From UBA11591 sp040220895 (lineage in GTDB: Bacteria; Bacteroidota; Bacteroidia; Flavobacteriales_E; Vicingaceae), in assembly GCA_040220895.1 (NCBI GenBank), contig JAVJVY010000013.1, forward strand, positions 62,001 through 126,000: a stretch of DNA of 64,000 nucleotides. Reading direction: 5' to 3'. The first letter of the stretch is position 1, and every line of letters starts with the position of its first letter. The notes beneath the pieces are model-generated. The model saw only the letters and a program-made list of their open reading frames with translations, did no database searches and was not told the DNA's origin. A program made the position numbers and the translations under genes. Positions 9,580 through 19,848 of this stretch are shown here, piece by piece.

Positions 9580-11440
9580 TTGGTAATAGGTCGTTCTCAA
9601 CCAACCGTTTATTGTATTGTTGAATGATACTTTTTAATTTCTTTTCGCTTTCTAATACCGCGGGCATGTTATTATCCAGGGCATGCTCTGTGCCATTTTC
9701 ATCGGAAGCGAATGCTGCGACGACATGCTGGCCGTCGAAAAGAATGATGTGATCGTCTTCTATGAGCTGATAAAGCCCATTAAGGTAATTGACCGCCATG
9801 CCTTTGGAATTAGTGTCAATAGCGCTCTGTCCAAACGCTATCATATTCACCGGGAATCCTAAATAATTTAAAAGTGTCGGTGTAATATCGGCTTGCTGTG
9901 TCGTTTTTATTACTTCGTAACCATTGGGATTTGAAGGATCAAAAATAATCAACGGTATAGCGTATATACCGCTGGTTGTCTTGTATTTGGGGCTGGCACT
10001 TTGTGCTGTATGATCGGCAGTTATCAAAAACACGCTTTCTTGATACCATGGCTGTGTAGCGGCTATTTTAAAATAATGCCTTAACGCATCGTCAGAATAG
10101 CACACGGTTTTATGAATTGGGAGCGGGCCTGCCGGACAATTGCCTTGGTAGCCAGCAGGCAAGCTATAGGGATGGTGAGCGCTTAATGAGAAGATTCCAC
10201 ACATAAATGGCTGCTTCAAGCCAGCTTGAAATCGGGCAACGTACTTAAAATAGGGTATGTCATAAATACCCCAGTTACCATCAAAGTCGTTTTTACTGGG
10301 GTATTGATCAAGTCCATAGTAGTTGTCAAAACCGGCTGATACAGTGTACGAATCAAATCCCATCGTTCCATTTCTACCCCCATGAAAAAAATGACTTGTG
10401 TAGTTAAACCCTCTTAATATGCTGGCAAGTGATTGAAGTTGATTACCGGCATAGGGCGAAGTGCGATAAGCTTCGTTCATCAAATTAGGTAAAGCCGAAA
10501 AGATGGCAGGAAGGGCTTCAATGGATCGCTTTCCATTTGCATAAGCATTTCGAAACACCAAGCTTTTGCCCATAAGTGAATCCAGGAAAGGAGTGAATCC
10601 TTTTCCTTCGTTGTATTGCCCGACATACTCCCTCGACAAGCTCTCCATTACTAGGATAATAATGTTTTTTTTGTGGATCGTTTCACTTTGAGCTAATATA
10701 ATGTGTGGGTTGAAGTAATTAGTAATAACCCGCTGGTTATCAAAATAATTTAATGGTTTTAAATGTTCCGAATTCACCGTCTTCATCATCGTAAAAGGAG
10801 TACTTAGAAGTAGTGGCACATTTTGACCATTTGAATACCTAGAAGCATCTTGAATGTTAAGCGGTTTAAGCTGAAGTCCGCCTCTCGCGCCCACGACAGA
10901 TATAAAAAGAATGATCGTGGAAAAAAACAAATTTTGAAGGAGTGAGGCCTTTCTGCTTTTCCAATTCCACATCCGATTCATCTTGATCGCCAGAAAAGTG
11001 AGTAAAAAGAATAGGACAAAGATGTACCAAAAATCCACCAGGAACCGGGGAATGAGTCTTAGGGCATCATCGCCGGTCGAGATAAAATTCAGCAGATCCC
11101 ATGTACTTCGCTTGAGGGTAAATCTAAAATAGATCGTATCGATCAGGTTTAGCGCGGTAAAAAGAACAATGATGCTGATCGTATAGTAATTGATGAATTT
11201 CTGTACCCTAGGTTTATGAACGATTGGAAAAAAAGCAACCATAATCACATAGACTGGCAAAAGACCATAAGCCGTGGCCACGGCGTCAAACCTGAATCCC
11301 TGAAAAAACTCAATAATCCCAACGGCACTGAAGAAGTTGCTGTTGAATACATAGAATATCAGTCGTTCTAAGCTCAAAAAGCCCATGACCAATAAGGTTT
11401 TGACAATGAAATACCTGAAAGTTGGGCTCGGTTTCAACAC
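9563..11440 (-). CDS. LtaS-like sulfatase-fold membrane protein (alkaline phosphatase superfamily)
   Basis: 625 residues, GTG start. About five membrane helices fill residues 8-210. The extracytoplasmic sulfatase domain carries IIILVMESLSREYVG (metal ligand Glu), NGKRSIEALPAI (Ser in the place of the LtaS nucleophile Thr), HFFHGGRNGTMGFDSY, FSLSAHHPY and LITADHTA (metal Asp/His). The layout matches lipoteichoic acid synthase and phosphoglycerol/phosphoethanolamine transferases. A Gram-negative host makes modification of lipid A, glycans or periplasmic glucans more likely than LTA synthesis. Its 3' end overlaps the lipid kinase gene, whose product could recycle the diacylglycerol such transferases release (inference). 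Confidence 0.82.
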   Translation of the reverse strand: MLKPSPTFRYFIVKTLLVMGFLSLERLIFYVFNSNFFSAVGIIEFFQGFRFDAVATAYGLLPVYVIMVAFFPIVHKPRVQKFINYYTISIIVLFTALNLIDTIYFRFTLKRSTWDLLNFISTGDDALRLIPRFLVDFWYIFVLFFLLTFLAIKMNRMWNWKSRKASLLQNLFFSTIILFISVVGARGGLQLKPLNIQDASRYSNGQNVPLLLSTPFTMMKTVNSEHLKPLNYFDNQRVITNYFNPHIILAQSETIHKKNIIILVMESLSREYVGQYNEGKGFTPFLDSLMGKSLVFRNAYANGKRSIEALPAIFSALPNLMNEAYRTSPYAGNQLQSLASILRGFNYTSHFFHGGRNGTMGFDSYTVSAGFDNYYGLDQYPSKNDFDGNWGIYDIPYFKYVARFQAGLKQPFMCGIFSLSAHHPYSLPAGYQGNCPAGPLPIHKTVCYSDDALRHYFKIAATQPWYQESVFLITADHTAQSASPKYKTTSGIYAIPLIIFDPSNPNGYEVIKTTQQADITPTLLNYLGFPVNMIAFGQSAIDTNSKGMAVNYLNGLYQLIEDDHIILFDGQHVVAAFASDENGTEHALDNNMPAVLESEKKLKSIIQQYNKRLVENDLLPSGQKQ

Positions 11441-11498
11441 GACTGTAAAAGTATGAATTAGGTATTATAAATAGTAACTTGAACACAGGAAGAGACAA

Positions 11499-11527
11499 TT
11501 GCCGTGGTCAAATTAAGGCTATATTTA
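11499..11527 (+). promoter_or_regulatory. Candidate Bacteroidota promoter of the fused E1 gene
   Basis: TTG (11499-11501), an 18-base spacer, then TATATTTA (11520-11527), seven of eight positions of TAnnTTTG. Initiation would fall near 11533, about 10 bases before ATG 11544. Confidence 0.4.
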
Positions 11528-11543
11528 CGGCCTCACTTCGAAT

Positions 11544-13520
11544 ATGAAATTTACCCTTGGAACTGAGTCCAGTGAAGAGCTGATTCACCTTTACAAATTG
11601 CTAATAACTCCTCGTTTGATCGAAGAGAAGATGTTAATTCTCTTGCGTCAAGGTAAGATCACCAAGTGGTTTTCTGGAATTGGCCAGGAGGCAATATCCG
11701 TTGGAATAACTGCGGCTTTGAATGCCGATGACTATCTTTTACCAATGCACAGAAACCTTGGAGTATTCACGGGCCGAGACGTGCCTCTTGAAAAGCTCTT
11801 TGCACAATTTCAAGGTAAGAAAAGCGGATTCACAAAAGGGCGGGATCGCTCTTTTCATTTTGGCAGCAGGGAACATCACATCGTTGGCATGATTTCTCAT
11901 TTGGGATCACAGATGGGGGTTGCAGATGGAATAGCGCTGGGCGAGAAAATTTCCGCCACGGGAAAGCTTTCGGCGGTGTATTCCGGCGACGGTGGTGCTA
12001 GTCAAGGCGATTTTCACGAATCCCTGAATTTAGCTTCGGTATGGGATTTGCCCGTGCTATTCATTATCGAAAACAATGGTTACGGACTTTCCACACCGTC
12101 ACATCAACAATTTCGATTCGATAGTTTCACTTCCAAGGGTCCGGGATATGGAATGGAGGCCTTCAGCGTTGATGGAAACAATGTGCTCGATGTATATCGC
12201 ATGACCAAAGACTTGTCGTTCAAAATTCGCAATGAATCGCGACCGATCATACTGGAGTGCATGACTTTCAGGATGCGCGGCCACGAAGAAGCCTCTGGAA
12301 CAAAATACATACCCCAAGAGATCATGGATCACTGGGCCTTAAAAGATCCCATCGAGAACTACAAGAAATTCTTATTCGATCAAGGCATGCTCGATGAGGC
12401 TCTTGACAAAGCCATGCGCGATGAAATCAAGGCTGAAATCAACTTGGCTTGGGAAAAATCATCGAAGGAAGAAGAGGTTATTTGGAATGAAGAACAAGAA
12501 TACACTGATTTATTTGCATTCAATGATATACCTGTCACCGCGCCAAATGAGGCATCATCAGAAGTGCGCTTTATTGACGCAGTGCGACAGGGGCTCCAGC
12601 AATCAATGGAAAAACACGATAACTTGATATTAATGGGGCAGGACATTGCAGAATACGGCGGTGTTTTCAAGGTTACCGAAGGTTTTATAGAGCGCTTTGG
12701 TCCAAAAAGAGTGCGGAACACTCCACTTTGTGAGGCCGCCGTCATCGGCACCGGATTGGGTCTTTCGGTCAAGGGCTTCAAGTCCATGATCGAAATGCAG
12801 TTTGCTGATTTTGTCAGTGAAGGCTTCAATCAAATTGTCAATAACCTGGCCAAAGTTCATTGGCGCTGGGGACAAAATGCCGATGTGGTGATACGCATGC
12901 CGACTGGTGCTGGAGTCGCAGCAGGACCTTTCCATTCACAGAGTAATGAAGCTTGGTTTTCTCATGTACCTGGGCTAAAAGTCGTTTATCCTGCATTTCC
13001 CAATGATGCCAAAGGCTTATTGATCAGGGCATTTGAAGATCCTAATCCGATTCTGTTCTTTGAACATAAAGCTTTATACAGAAGCACAAAAGGCATGGTC
13101 CCAGAAGACTATTATTCTATCGATTTTGGCTTGGGAAGGCGAATACTTGAAGGCAATAGACTTAGCATCATCACTTATGGAATGGGTGTTCATTGGGCCA
13201 TGGAGGTTAAGGGTGAATTTCCGGATGATCATTTAGATCTTATTGATCTAAGGTGCCTGATTCCCTTGGATAAAGACTTGATCTTCGAAAGTGTTAAAAA
13301 GACAGGAAGGGTGCTTGTTTTTCATGAAGATAATCTCACAGGAGGATTTGGTGGGGAAATTGCTTCTCTGATACAACAAGAATGTTTTGAGTATTTGGAT
13401 GCTCCGGTCAAGCGCCTGGCCTCTGTGGACACTCCCGTGCCATTTGCGCCAACCTTGGAAAATGAATTTTTACCGCGCAATCGCCTTAAAAAAACAATCG
13501 ACGAGTTACTCGCCTATTAG
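11544..13520 (+). CDS. 2-oxoisovalerate dehydrogenase E1, alpha and beta chains fused
   Basis: 658 residues, ATG start. Residues 1-330 are E1-alpha: the substrate and thiamine diphosphate pocket has GSQMGVADGIALG (121-133), the TPP/Mg motif begins GDG (148-150) and ends at Asn177, and RMRGHEEASG closes the phosphorylation-loop region. Residues 345-658 are E1-beta (MGQDIAEYGGVFKVTEG, then VIRMPTGAG). The enzyme decarboxylates branched-chain or other 2-oxo acids and passes the acyl group to a lipoylated E2. No E2 or E3 is in the window, but lipA and lipB, needed to lipoylate E2, are. It is monocistronic and its stop codon overlaps that of the converging patatin gene (bases 13517-13520). Confidence 0.9.
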   Translation: MKFTLGTESSEELIHLYKLLITPRLIEEKMLILLRQGKITKWFSGIGQEAISVGITAALNADDYLLPMHRNLGVFTGRDVPLEKLFAQFQGKKSGFTKGRDRSFHFGSREHHIVGMISHLGSQMGVADGIALGEKISATGKLSAVYSGDGGASQGDFHESLNLASVWDLPVLFIIENNGYGLSTPSHQQFRFDSFTSKGPGYGMEAFSVDGNNVLDVYRMTKDLSFKIRNESRPIILECMTFRMRGHEEASGTKYIPQEIMDHWALKDPIENYKKFLFDQGMLDEALDKAMRDEIKAEINLAWEKSSKEEEVIWNEEQEYTDLFAFNDIPVTAPNEASSEVRFIDAVRQGLQQSMEKHDNLILMGQDIAEYGGVFKVTEGFIERFGPKRVRNTPLCEAAVIGTGLGLSVKGFKSMIEMQFADFVSEGFNQIVNNLAKVHWRWGQNADVVIRMPTGAGVAAGPFHSQSNEAWFSHVPGLKVVYPAFPNDAKGLLIRAFEDPNPILFFEHKALYRSTKGMVPEDYYSIDFGLGRRILEGNRLSIITYGMGVHWAMEVKGEFPDDHLDLIDLRCLIPLDKDLIFESVKKTGRVLVFHEDNLTGGFGGEIASLIQQECFEYLDAPVKRLASVDTPVPFAPTLENEFLPRNRLKKTIDELLAY

Positions 13521-15778
13521 TCATTGGACATAAGCATAATCAGGCGCTCTACAGCTCGATTATTCTGTTCAATGAACAATGATTCTTTAATCCGCTTTTT
13601 TTCACTTCCTGTCAGGTGCCAGCTCAGTGAAATTTGCTGACTTGGATCATTTTTTAGTTGAAAATAAACGACGTCCAGTTGACCGTCGAACCAACTACTG
13701 GCGTATTGCATCAACTGATCCTGTTCGAAAGTTTGAACGTTGGTCCAATTGCTGTAGAAATTATCAAGGGGACTCGTAATATTTTTAAGGAAAGATTGAT
13801 TTCCTCTTCCTTTGACTTCATATCGGTGCAATTTATCTCTCAGCTGAAGCATGATGACGCCACTTGTGTTTTCGGTTATCCACTTCCTAAAGGTATAGAG
13901 GTACTTCAACGAAGTGGTCACACCGTAATTATCGCGAATACCGGCATCCATGATCTTTATGGCGGGGACACTGGGAAGACTTACGGCGGGCAGGATGTAA
14001 GGGAAGGTGGCATTCATTCGCAGTATAGAAGAAAATCGAACATTGTCTGCGCCTTGTTCCTTGAAGAATTTGCGGTATTCAATGCTTTCTAAAATAGGGG
14101 TATTTGACAAATTTGGCATGGGGTCATTGTTCATCATGTAAGAAACATCCTGGGCTGATATGATCAATCTTCTGCCATCATTAATAATGGTTGGTGCAAA
14201 GATCATCATGGGAATCCTGGCTTCATATTCCGGCTGGGCGTAGTCAGATAGGCGTTTTTCAAATAAGTGTGAAACGTTTTCGTTGAGTGTATTCTCAAAT
14301 GCATAGGCCCGGTCTTTGTAATACGTATATCCACCATCTTCAAATCGTTGGAATTTATAGAACAGGTCGCTTGTCACCAGGTTCAATGTTATGGGATTGA
14401 GGATATCCCTCGATACTTTGTCCGACAAGAAATCGATCTCTTTCCGAAAATTCTCAGGTTGAAGGTCGTTCAGGTATAATTCCCGTACATACGACGCCCC
14501 GATCATCCCACCAGAAGAACCGGTAATTAACTGGAGATTCTTCATAAGCTTTCCCTCAAGGCTTTCATCAATTCGAAGCATGCCCAGGGTGGTCCACATC
14601 ATTGAACGCAAACCACCGCCGGAAGTGTTGATTATGATTAATTTGGGTTTTCCACTTTTGCCTTTGACAGCTTTCTTCTTCCAATTTTCAAGGATTTCTA
14701 TTCCTTTTTCAAAGTCTTCCTCCCGGTCGTACTTATCTCTGGCAATCTCATTTAGAAACTCCTCGTGATAATTGGCCTTATTACCCTTGTAATTAAGTCC
14801 ATAAGCTTCATTGGTGAAATCGATCCACTCATTTTTCGTGGCAAGGTGAAGGCCGAAGAAAATAACAAGGAAAACGGTAAGTGCCCAACCCTTCACCCAA
14901 GAATGCAGGGCAGATGTGAGCATCAATACGATCGAAAACAACAAAAATATACTCGCACTTGCCGGTATGCTTAACCATGCCACATCTTTGAACCAACCGA
15001 TCAACAAAATAGCCAACACACAGGTAATCTCAAAAAGTGAGGCATTAAAGTGATTTTGCGAGAAGACCTTTTGAAGTGTATCTCTGTCATAGTGACCACT
15101 TGATCGTGCCAAGGCAAATTTAAATGGATTGCTTAAATAGGTCTCAATGCGCCAATTTGATGTTCGATTAAGCAATCTGTCCCACCTTCCGGGGCGATGA
15201 ATGAAATCAGAAACTCCACTTTTGCTTTTGCGATCTTGTTTTGGACCCACCGAAAATTCCAATATGTTCTTATTGGTTCCAAGGAAATAAATGGTCGAAA
15301 AGAAAATAAAGATCAAATTACCGGCAAGAAAACCCATTAAATTTAAACCGATGGCGTGCACGGGTTCTAATTCCACGTTCATTTGGAAATCAACCATATT
15401 CCATAAATAAACGATGGTGAAGGCCCAGGGAATAAGGCTGTTGTTATAGCAGAACTTAAGAAATGGCCTTGAAAGGGTGGCTATAAATGGGAATCGGTAA
15501 CCTATCATAATATAGGCCGATATGTTGTACGACATTATGAAAACCCCGCAACTAAAACCAAGGAGCAAATGCGAAAGAAAGTTGACATGACCCATGTACT
15601 CGGGGTATAGAAATAGGTGAGGGATGCCATATTTTAAAGCAATTCCCCTCGTTACCAAACCAAAGAGCAGGGCCCAGAATACCAGAATAGTCTGAGTCTT
15701 TTTCAGCTGAATCCAAAATAATTGGACAGGAAAGAAAAAAATCAAGCGGGAAATTCGTTCCCTAAAAGTCATTGCCAT
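13517..15778 (-). CDS. Membrane-anchored patatin-like phospholipase
   Basis: 753 residues, ATG start. The first 320 residues hold about six hydrophobic helices (around 30-48, 66-90, 118-130, 143-165, 250-312). The C-terminal domain is patatin-like: oxyanion loop SGGGLR (386-391), lipase elbow GSSGG with Ser422, and catalytic Asp in MDAGIRDNYG (about residue 625). Patatins hydrolyse acyl esters of phospholipids; here the domain should face one side of the inner membrane next to its substrate. The N-terminal membrane half is unusually large for the family. The stop overlaps the stop of the fused E1 gene on the other strand. Confidence 0.78.
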   Translation of the reverse strand: MAMTFRERISRLIFFFPVQLFWIQLKKTQTILVFWALLFGLVTRGIALKYGIPHLFLYPEYMGHVNFLSHLLLGFSCGVFIMSYNISAYIMIGYRFPFIATLSRPFLKFCYNNSLIPWAFTIVYLWNMVDFQMNVELEPVHAIGLNLMGFLAGNLIFIFFSTIYFLGTNKNILEFSVGPKQDRKSKSGVSDFIHRPGRWDRLLNRTSNWRIETYLSNPFKFALARSSGHYDRDTLQKVFSQNHFNASLFEITCVLAILLIGWFKDVAWLSIPASASIFLLFSIVLMLTSALHSWVKGWALTVFLVIFFGLHLATKNEWIDFTNEAYGLNYKGNKANYHEEFLNEIARDKYDREEDFEKGIEILENWKKKAVKGKSGKPKLIIINTSGGGLRSMMWTTLGMLRIDESLEGKLMKNLQLITGSSGGMIGASYVRELYLNDLQPENFRKEIDFLSDKVSRDILNPITLNLVTSDLFYKFQRFEDGGYTYYKDRAYAFENTLNENVSHLFEKRLSDYAQPEYEARIPMMIFAPTIINDGRRLIISAQDVSYMMNNDPMPNLSNTPILESIEYRKFFKEQGADNVRFSSILRMNATFPYILPAVSLPSVPAIKIMDAGIRDNYGVTTSLKYLYTFRKWITENTSGVIMLQLRDKLHRYEVKGRGNQSFLKNITSPLDNFYSNWTNVQTFEQDQLMQYASSWFDGQLDVVYFQLKNDPSQQISLSWHLTGSEKKRIKESLFIEQNNRAVERLIMLMSND

Positions 15779-15835
15779 GGCGTAACACGCAGAAATCTAA
15801 AGATATAATGAATTCGGGGATAAATGCTTCCAGGA

Positions 15836-17524
15836 TCAGATCTTTGATTCGGCAATTTTCAACACTTTCTCTTCGATTTCTTTTAAGTAATTGTTAATAT
15901 CACTTCCTTTTGATATCAGTTCTGCGGCATAGGATTGGTCTTTTAATCCCGAGGCATTTATACGGATATTAAGAAAAGCGCCAACCGCGGCTGTTCTGGC
16001 ACATAGTGCACCAACCGCAGCGTCAGAGACTGAATTAGGATTTCCTATTTCTGCCATTTTTGCTATTACTTCCATCGACGATGCGGCAAGTTGCATAACC
16101 TCAAAAGGCACATCCATGGCATATTTGGTTGCTTTTTCAATGGATTGCGATCGAAATGCCTTCTCATCTTCTGTATCCTTTGGAAGACCAAAGGCTTCCA
16201 TTATCTTATTGAATGCAACAGTGTCTTCATCAACTTTAGCCATTAACCGTTCTTGAAGATTCACTCCCTTTTCTGCCCAATCGGAGAATTCTTCCCATCG
16301 TTCGTCCCACCCTCGTTTATGGGCTGAAAGGTTAGCAACCATGATGCCGAGCGAAATACCCAGTGCACCGACATATGCCGATATCGATCCGCCGCCCGGC
16401 GCGGGCGATTCAGAAGCAGTTTCGTCGGCAAAAGCCTGCAAAGACATTCCTGCAAGACGCCGTTGGTCGCCCTTTCCGATTTTATATTCGATGATCTTTT
16501 CTTCCGGAATAAACGGGGTTAGATCATCCAGACCCAAGGACTTTACTGCTATTTTTATTTTTTCGGCCTCGCTTATTCCCAAAGAGCGTGACTGCTTTCT
16601 TAAGAAAAAATCTGCGGCATCGAGCATGGCATTTAATGGAACCAGGCCAACAATTTCAGACCCCGTCACGCGCAAACCCCGTTCGAGGGCACTTTTGCAA
16701 GCTTCGTCAAAGGCAACGTGCATGGGGGTGATGCTGATGTTAGTAAGATTAAGCGAAAGCTGTGCGATTCCGTATTCTTCTATATACCAGCCAATGCCCT
16801 TGACAGATTTCAATTTTCCGGGAATTCTGAGCGGTTCCCCGTTTTCGTCAAGGACAACTTTACCAGTTATTGGATCTCCTTCACGCTGAATTCTACCCGC
16901 TTCGCGAATGTCAAAAGCGATCGCATTGGCACGGCGGGTGCTGGTTGTATTTAAATTTACGTTGTACGCTATCAGGAAATCCCTTGCTCCAATGGCGGTC
17001 ACACCAGTTTTTTTGACTGATTCATTGAATTCATCTGGTCCATGGTCGGGTTTCCATTTTTCATCACTTATTTTGGTCATTCCCTCGTATTCACCACTTC
17101 GGCAGTGGGCAAGGTTTTTTCGCGAAGGCACTTGTGCAGCATTTTCGTACAGGTAAACAGGAATTTTCAGTTCTTTTCCAACCCTTTCCCCCAATTTTCT
17201 TGCAAAGGCCACGGTTTCTTCCATGCTTATGTTGGCAATTGGAACTAGCGGACAAACATCGGTAGCACCCATGCGCGGATGTTCACCCTTGTGTTTTCTC
17301 ATGTCTATTAATTCAGCCGCCTTTTTTATAAGCTGATATGCGGCCTCTATCACTTCCTCAGGACCTCCGACGAAGGTTATTACAGTTCGATTCGTAGCCT
17401 TTCCCGGGTCGACATCCAACAATTCCACTCCGTCAAAATCGTTGATGGTATTGGCGATTTCTTGTATGATTTTCATGTCCCGGCCTTCACTAATATTGGG
17501 AACACATTCAATTAAGGGTCTCAT
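15836..17524 (-). CDS. ftcD: Glutamate formimidoyltransferase / formimidoyl-THF cyclodeaminase fusion
   Basis: 562 residues, ATG start. Residues 1-300 are the formiminotransferase (IECVPNISEG at the N-terminus, TVITFVGGPEEV, HPRMGATDVCP). A linker precedes the cyclodeaminase from about 350 (ESPAPGGGSISAYVGALG near 370-388). The fused enzyme moves the formimino group of N-formimidoylglutamate to tetrahydrofolate and releases ammonia to give methenyl-THF, the last steps of histidine breakdown. Other hut genes are absent here. The start overlaps the end of miaA by 17 bases, so it is the third gene of a cca-miaA-ftcD operon. Confidence 0.92.
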   Translation of the reverse strand: MRPLIECVPNISEGRDMKIIQEIANTINDFDGVELLDVDPGKATNRTVITFVGGPEEVIEAAYQLIKKAAELIDMRKHKGEHPRMGATDVCPLVPIANISMEETVAFARKLGERVGKELKIPVYLYENAAQVPSRKNLAHCRSGEYEGMTKISDEKWKPDHGPDEFNESVKKTGVTAIGARDFLIAYNVNLNTTSTRRANAIAFDIREAGRIQREGDPITGKVVLDENGEPLRIPGKLKSVKGIGWYIEEYGIAQLSLNLTNISITPMHVAFDEACKSALERGLRVTGSEIVGLVPLNAMLDAADFFLRKQSRSLGISEAEKIKIAVKSLGLDDLTPFIPEEKIIEYKIGKGDQRRLAGMSLQAFADETASESPAPGGGSISAYVGALGISLGIMVANLSAHKRGWDERWEEFSDWAEKGVNLQERLMAKVDEDTVAFNKIMEAFGLPKDTEDEKAFRSQSIEKATKYAMDVPFEVMQLAASSMEVIAKMAEIGNPNSVSDAAVGALCARTAAVGAFLNIRINASGLKDQSYAAELISKGSDINNYLKEIEEKVLKIAESKI

Positions 17525-18434
17525 TTTTGCGGTTGATTAAGTCTAATGTTTTTCTTATGTCGTTGCTTTCGAACCAATTAATATCCTCGTATCGTCTTAA
17601 CCAGCTAAGTTGCCTTTTTGCGTATCGCCTGGTATTGATTTTTATTTGGTCTGCAGCTTCGATGAGTGATAACTCACCGTCAAAATACCGGAATAATTCT
17701 TGATAACCCACGGTCTGAAGGGCATTTTTTCGACGAAAGGAAATTAACGAACGAACTTCTGTTTCAAGGCCCTCATCCATCATTTTATCTACTCGTTTAT
17801 TTATGCGCTCGTGTAATAGTTCACGATCTGTATTTAGGCCGATTTTTAACACGTTGAACGGTCGTTGAGCGGCAATACCTTTCTTCAGATCAGAATAGGG
17901 CTGTCCGCTTAAAAGGCAAATCTCTATCGCTCGGATTATGCGGACGTGATTGTTCAGGTCGATCAGGTCATGTGTTTTTTGGTCTAATTCCTTTAGTTTT
18001 TTTCTCAAACCTTCAATACCATCATTGGCGAAAAGCTTTTCAAGTTGGCCGCGAACCTCTGGGTCAGAAGCGGGTATCTGATGCTCAATTCCCTCCCAAA
18101 CGGCATGTAGGTAAAGTCCACTACCGCCAACCATAAGGACTATGTCTTGATTGGAAAAAATCTCTTCCAATTTGGATAAGGCGTCTTGTTCATAATCATA
18201 AACGTTGTAGTCTTCCTCTATGGATTTACTGTTTATCAAATGGTGTTTTACTCGTAAAAGATCCTTTGCGCTTGGCTTTGCAGTCCCAATATTCAATTCG
18301 CGGTAAAACTGTCTTGAATCAGCATTTACAATGTCACATTTGAGCATTTCAGCAAGTTCCAGACTAAATGCAGTTTTCCCAACGGCAGTAGGTCCACAGA
18401 TACAAACGAGTAAGCTATTTTTTGGATGGTTCAT
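17508..18434 (-). CDS. miaA: tRNA dimethylallyltransferase
   Basis: 308 residues from ATG 18434. It isopentenylates A37 of tRNAs reading UNN codons. The P-loop GPTAVGKT is near residue 14, followed by DIVNADSRQFYRELNIGTAKP (tRNA recognition), HHLIN, LVGGSGLYLHAVWEG, and the C-terminal YAKRQLSWLRR zinc/tRNA-contact region. Length is typical. It overlaps the cca gene upstream by 20 bases and ftcD downstream by 17, a tight operon in which two of three genes act on tRNA. Confidence 0.94.
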   Translation of the reverse strand: MNHPKNSLLVCICGPTAVGKTAFSLELAEMLKCDIVNADSRQFYRELNIGTAKPSAKDLLRVKHHLINSKSIEEDYNVYDYEQDALSKLEEIFSNQDIVLMVGGSGLYLHAVWEGIEHQIPASDPEVRGQLEKLFANDGIEGLRKKLKELDQKTHDLIDLNNHVRIIRAIEICLLSGQPYSDLKKGIAAQRPFNVLKIGLNTDRELLHERINKRVDKMMDEGLETEVRSLISFRRKNALQTVGYQELFRYFDGELSLIEAADQIKINTRRYAKRQLSWLRRYEDINWFESNDIRKTLDLINRKNETLN

Positions 18435-19848
18435 TGACAATTTTCAAACCCAATTTCTCACCTTCGGAAATCATTAACTGGAATGCCTCGTCATAATTAT
18501 TTGTGATTTGTCCATCCAGAATGGCTTCTCTGATCGAGTTTTTAATTCTTCCCACTTCTTTGCACGGCTTAATATTAAAAGCCCGCATGATCAATTCACC
18601 TGAAATGGGAGGTTGCCAATTTTTTAAATGATCTTTTTCTTCGACTTCCTTGAGTTTTTGTCTGACCTTAATGAAATTGGCCGTGTAGCGCTTCTGTTTT
18701 GATTTGTTCTTGGTGGTTATATCAGCTTCACACAAGAGCATGAGTGAATCTACGTCATCACCACCTTCGTACAAGAGCCGCCTAATTGCGGAATCGGTCA
18801 CAATGTCCTTTACCAACGCAATAGGGCGTAGGTGTAATCGCACCATTTTCTGCACGAACTTCATTTTATGATCAAGGGGCAACTTTAAATTCCTGAAGAT
18901 TCCGGGCACCATGTTAGCACCCAAATCCTCATGGCCGTGAAACGTCCAACCAACTTTTGAGTCAAATCGTTTAGTTGCGGGTTTGGCTATGTCGTGTAAA
19001 ATGGCAGACCATCGCAACCAAAGATCATCTGTTTTTACAGAAAGATTATCAAGCACTTGCAAGGTGTGGATAAAGTTGTCTTTGTGTGCTTTTCCTTCAA
19101 TCACATCGACACCACACAAGGCCGTCATTTGCGGGAAAATAATTTCCAATAGACCCGCATCATTCAACAGGTGGAAGCCTATTGACGGTTTTTCTGTAAG
19201 AATGATCTTATTCAACTCATCAATTACTCGTTCTTTGGAAACAATAGAAATCCTTTGTGCATTGTTGCATATGGATTCAAATGCCTTACTGTCGATATTA
19301 AAATTAAGTTGACTTGAAAACCGAATGGCCCTTAACATCCGCAATGGGTCATCTGAAAATGTGACGTCTGGATCTAGAGGGGTTTTGATCTCCTTGTATT
19401 CCAATGAATGAATACCTCCATGTGGATCGACCAAGTCCCCGTAATCTACTGAATTTAAGCTGAATGCCATACTATTGATGGTGAAATCCCTGCGGTCCTG
19501 GTCTTCTTTAATGCTCCCGTTTTCAACAATAGGTTTGCGGCTATCTCTTCTATAGGATTCTTTTCGAGCACCGACAAATTCCATGTGAAAATCTCCGTGT
19601 TTCACAAGCGCAGTGCCAAAATTCTTGTATTCTGCAACAGGTTTTTTATTCCCCAACTTCTTTGCCACGGCGCGCGCCAATTTAATGCCACTGCCTAGTG
19701 TCACGATGTCTATGTCTTTGTTGGCTTTTTTTAATAACGCATCCCGCACGAATCCACCAACTACATAGGTATCTTGTTCAAGGTCATTACCTGCGGCGGC
19801 AATGGCTTCGAATACGACGTTCATCAAAAGGGTCCGGTAATTGGCCAT
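18415..19848 (-). CDS. cca: CCA tRNA nucleotidyltransferase with HD domain
   Basis: 477 residues, ATG start. The class II nucleotidyltransferase head has VVGGFVRDALL (26-36) and DIDIVTLG (two metal-binding Asp), then MEFVGARKESY, RRDFTINSM and DPLRMLRAIRFSSQL, all standard for the CCA/poly(A) polymerase family. An HD domain follows (LHDIAKP and HGHEDLGA, about 285-320) and could provide a phosphohydrolase or repair activity. It adds or repairs the 3' CCA end of tRNAs. First gene of the operon with miaA and ftcD; the upstream gap to the antiporter gene is 66 bases. Confidence 0.9.
   Translation of the reverse strand: MANYRTLLMNVVFEAIAAAGNDLEQDTYVVGGFVRDALLKKANKDIDIVTLGSGIKLARAVAKKLGNKKPVAEYKNFGTALVKHGDFHMEFVGARKESYRRDSRKPIVENGSIKEDQDRRDFTINSMAFSLNSVDYGDLVDPHGGIHSLEYKEIKTPLDPDVTFSDDPLRMLRAIRFSSQLNFNIDSKAFESICNNAQRISIVSKERVIDELNKIILTEKPSIGFHLLNDAGLLEIIFPQMTALCGVDVIEGKAHKDNFIHTLQVLDNLSVKTDDLWLRWSAILHDIAKPATKRFDSKVGWTFHGHEDLGANMVPGIFRNLKLPLDHKMKFVQKMVRLHLRPIALVKDIVTDSAIRRLLYEGGDDVDSLMLLCEADITTKNKSKQKRYTANFIKVRQKLKEVEEKDHLKNWQPPISGELIMRAFNIKPCKEVGRIKNSIREAILDGQITNNYDEAFQLMISEGEKLGLKIVNEPSKK

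Noticed and set aside
12380..12829. Open frame of 149 codons on minus inside the fused E1 gene
   Set aside because: Shadow of the alpha-beta linker and beta domain; no support.
16341..16889. Open frame of 182 codons on plus inside ftcD
   Set aside because: It lies antisense to a well-motifed enzyme, shows no domain, and its composition is that of a shadow frame.
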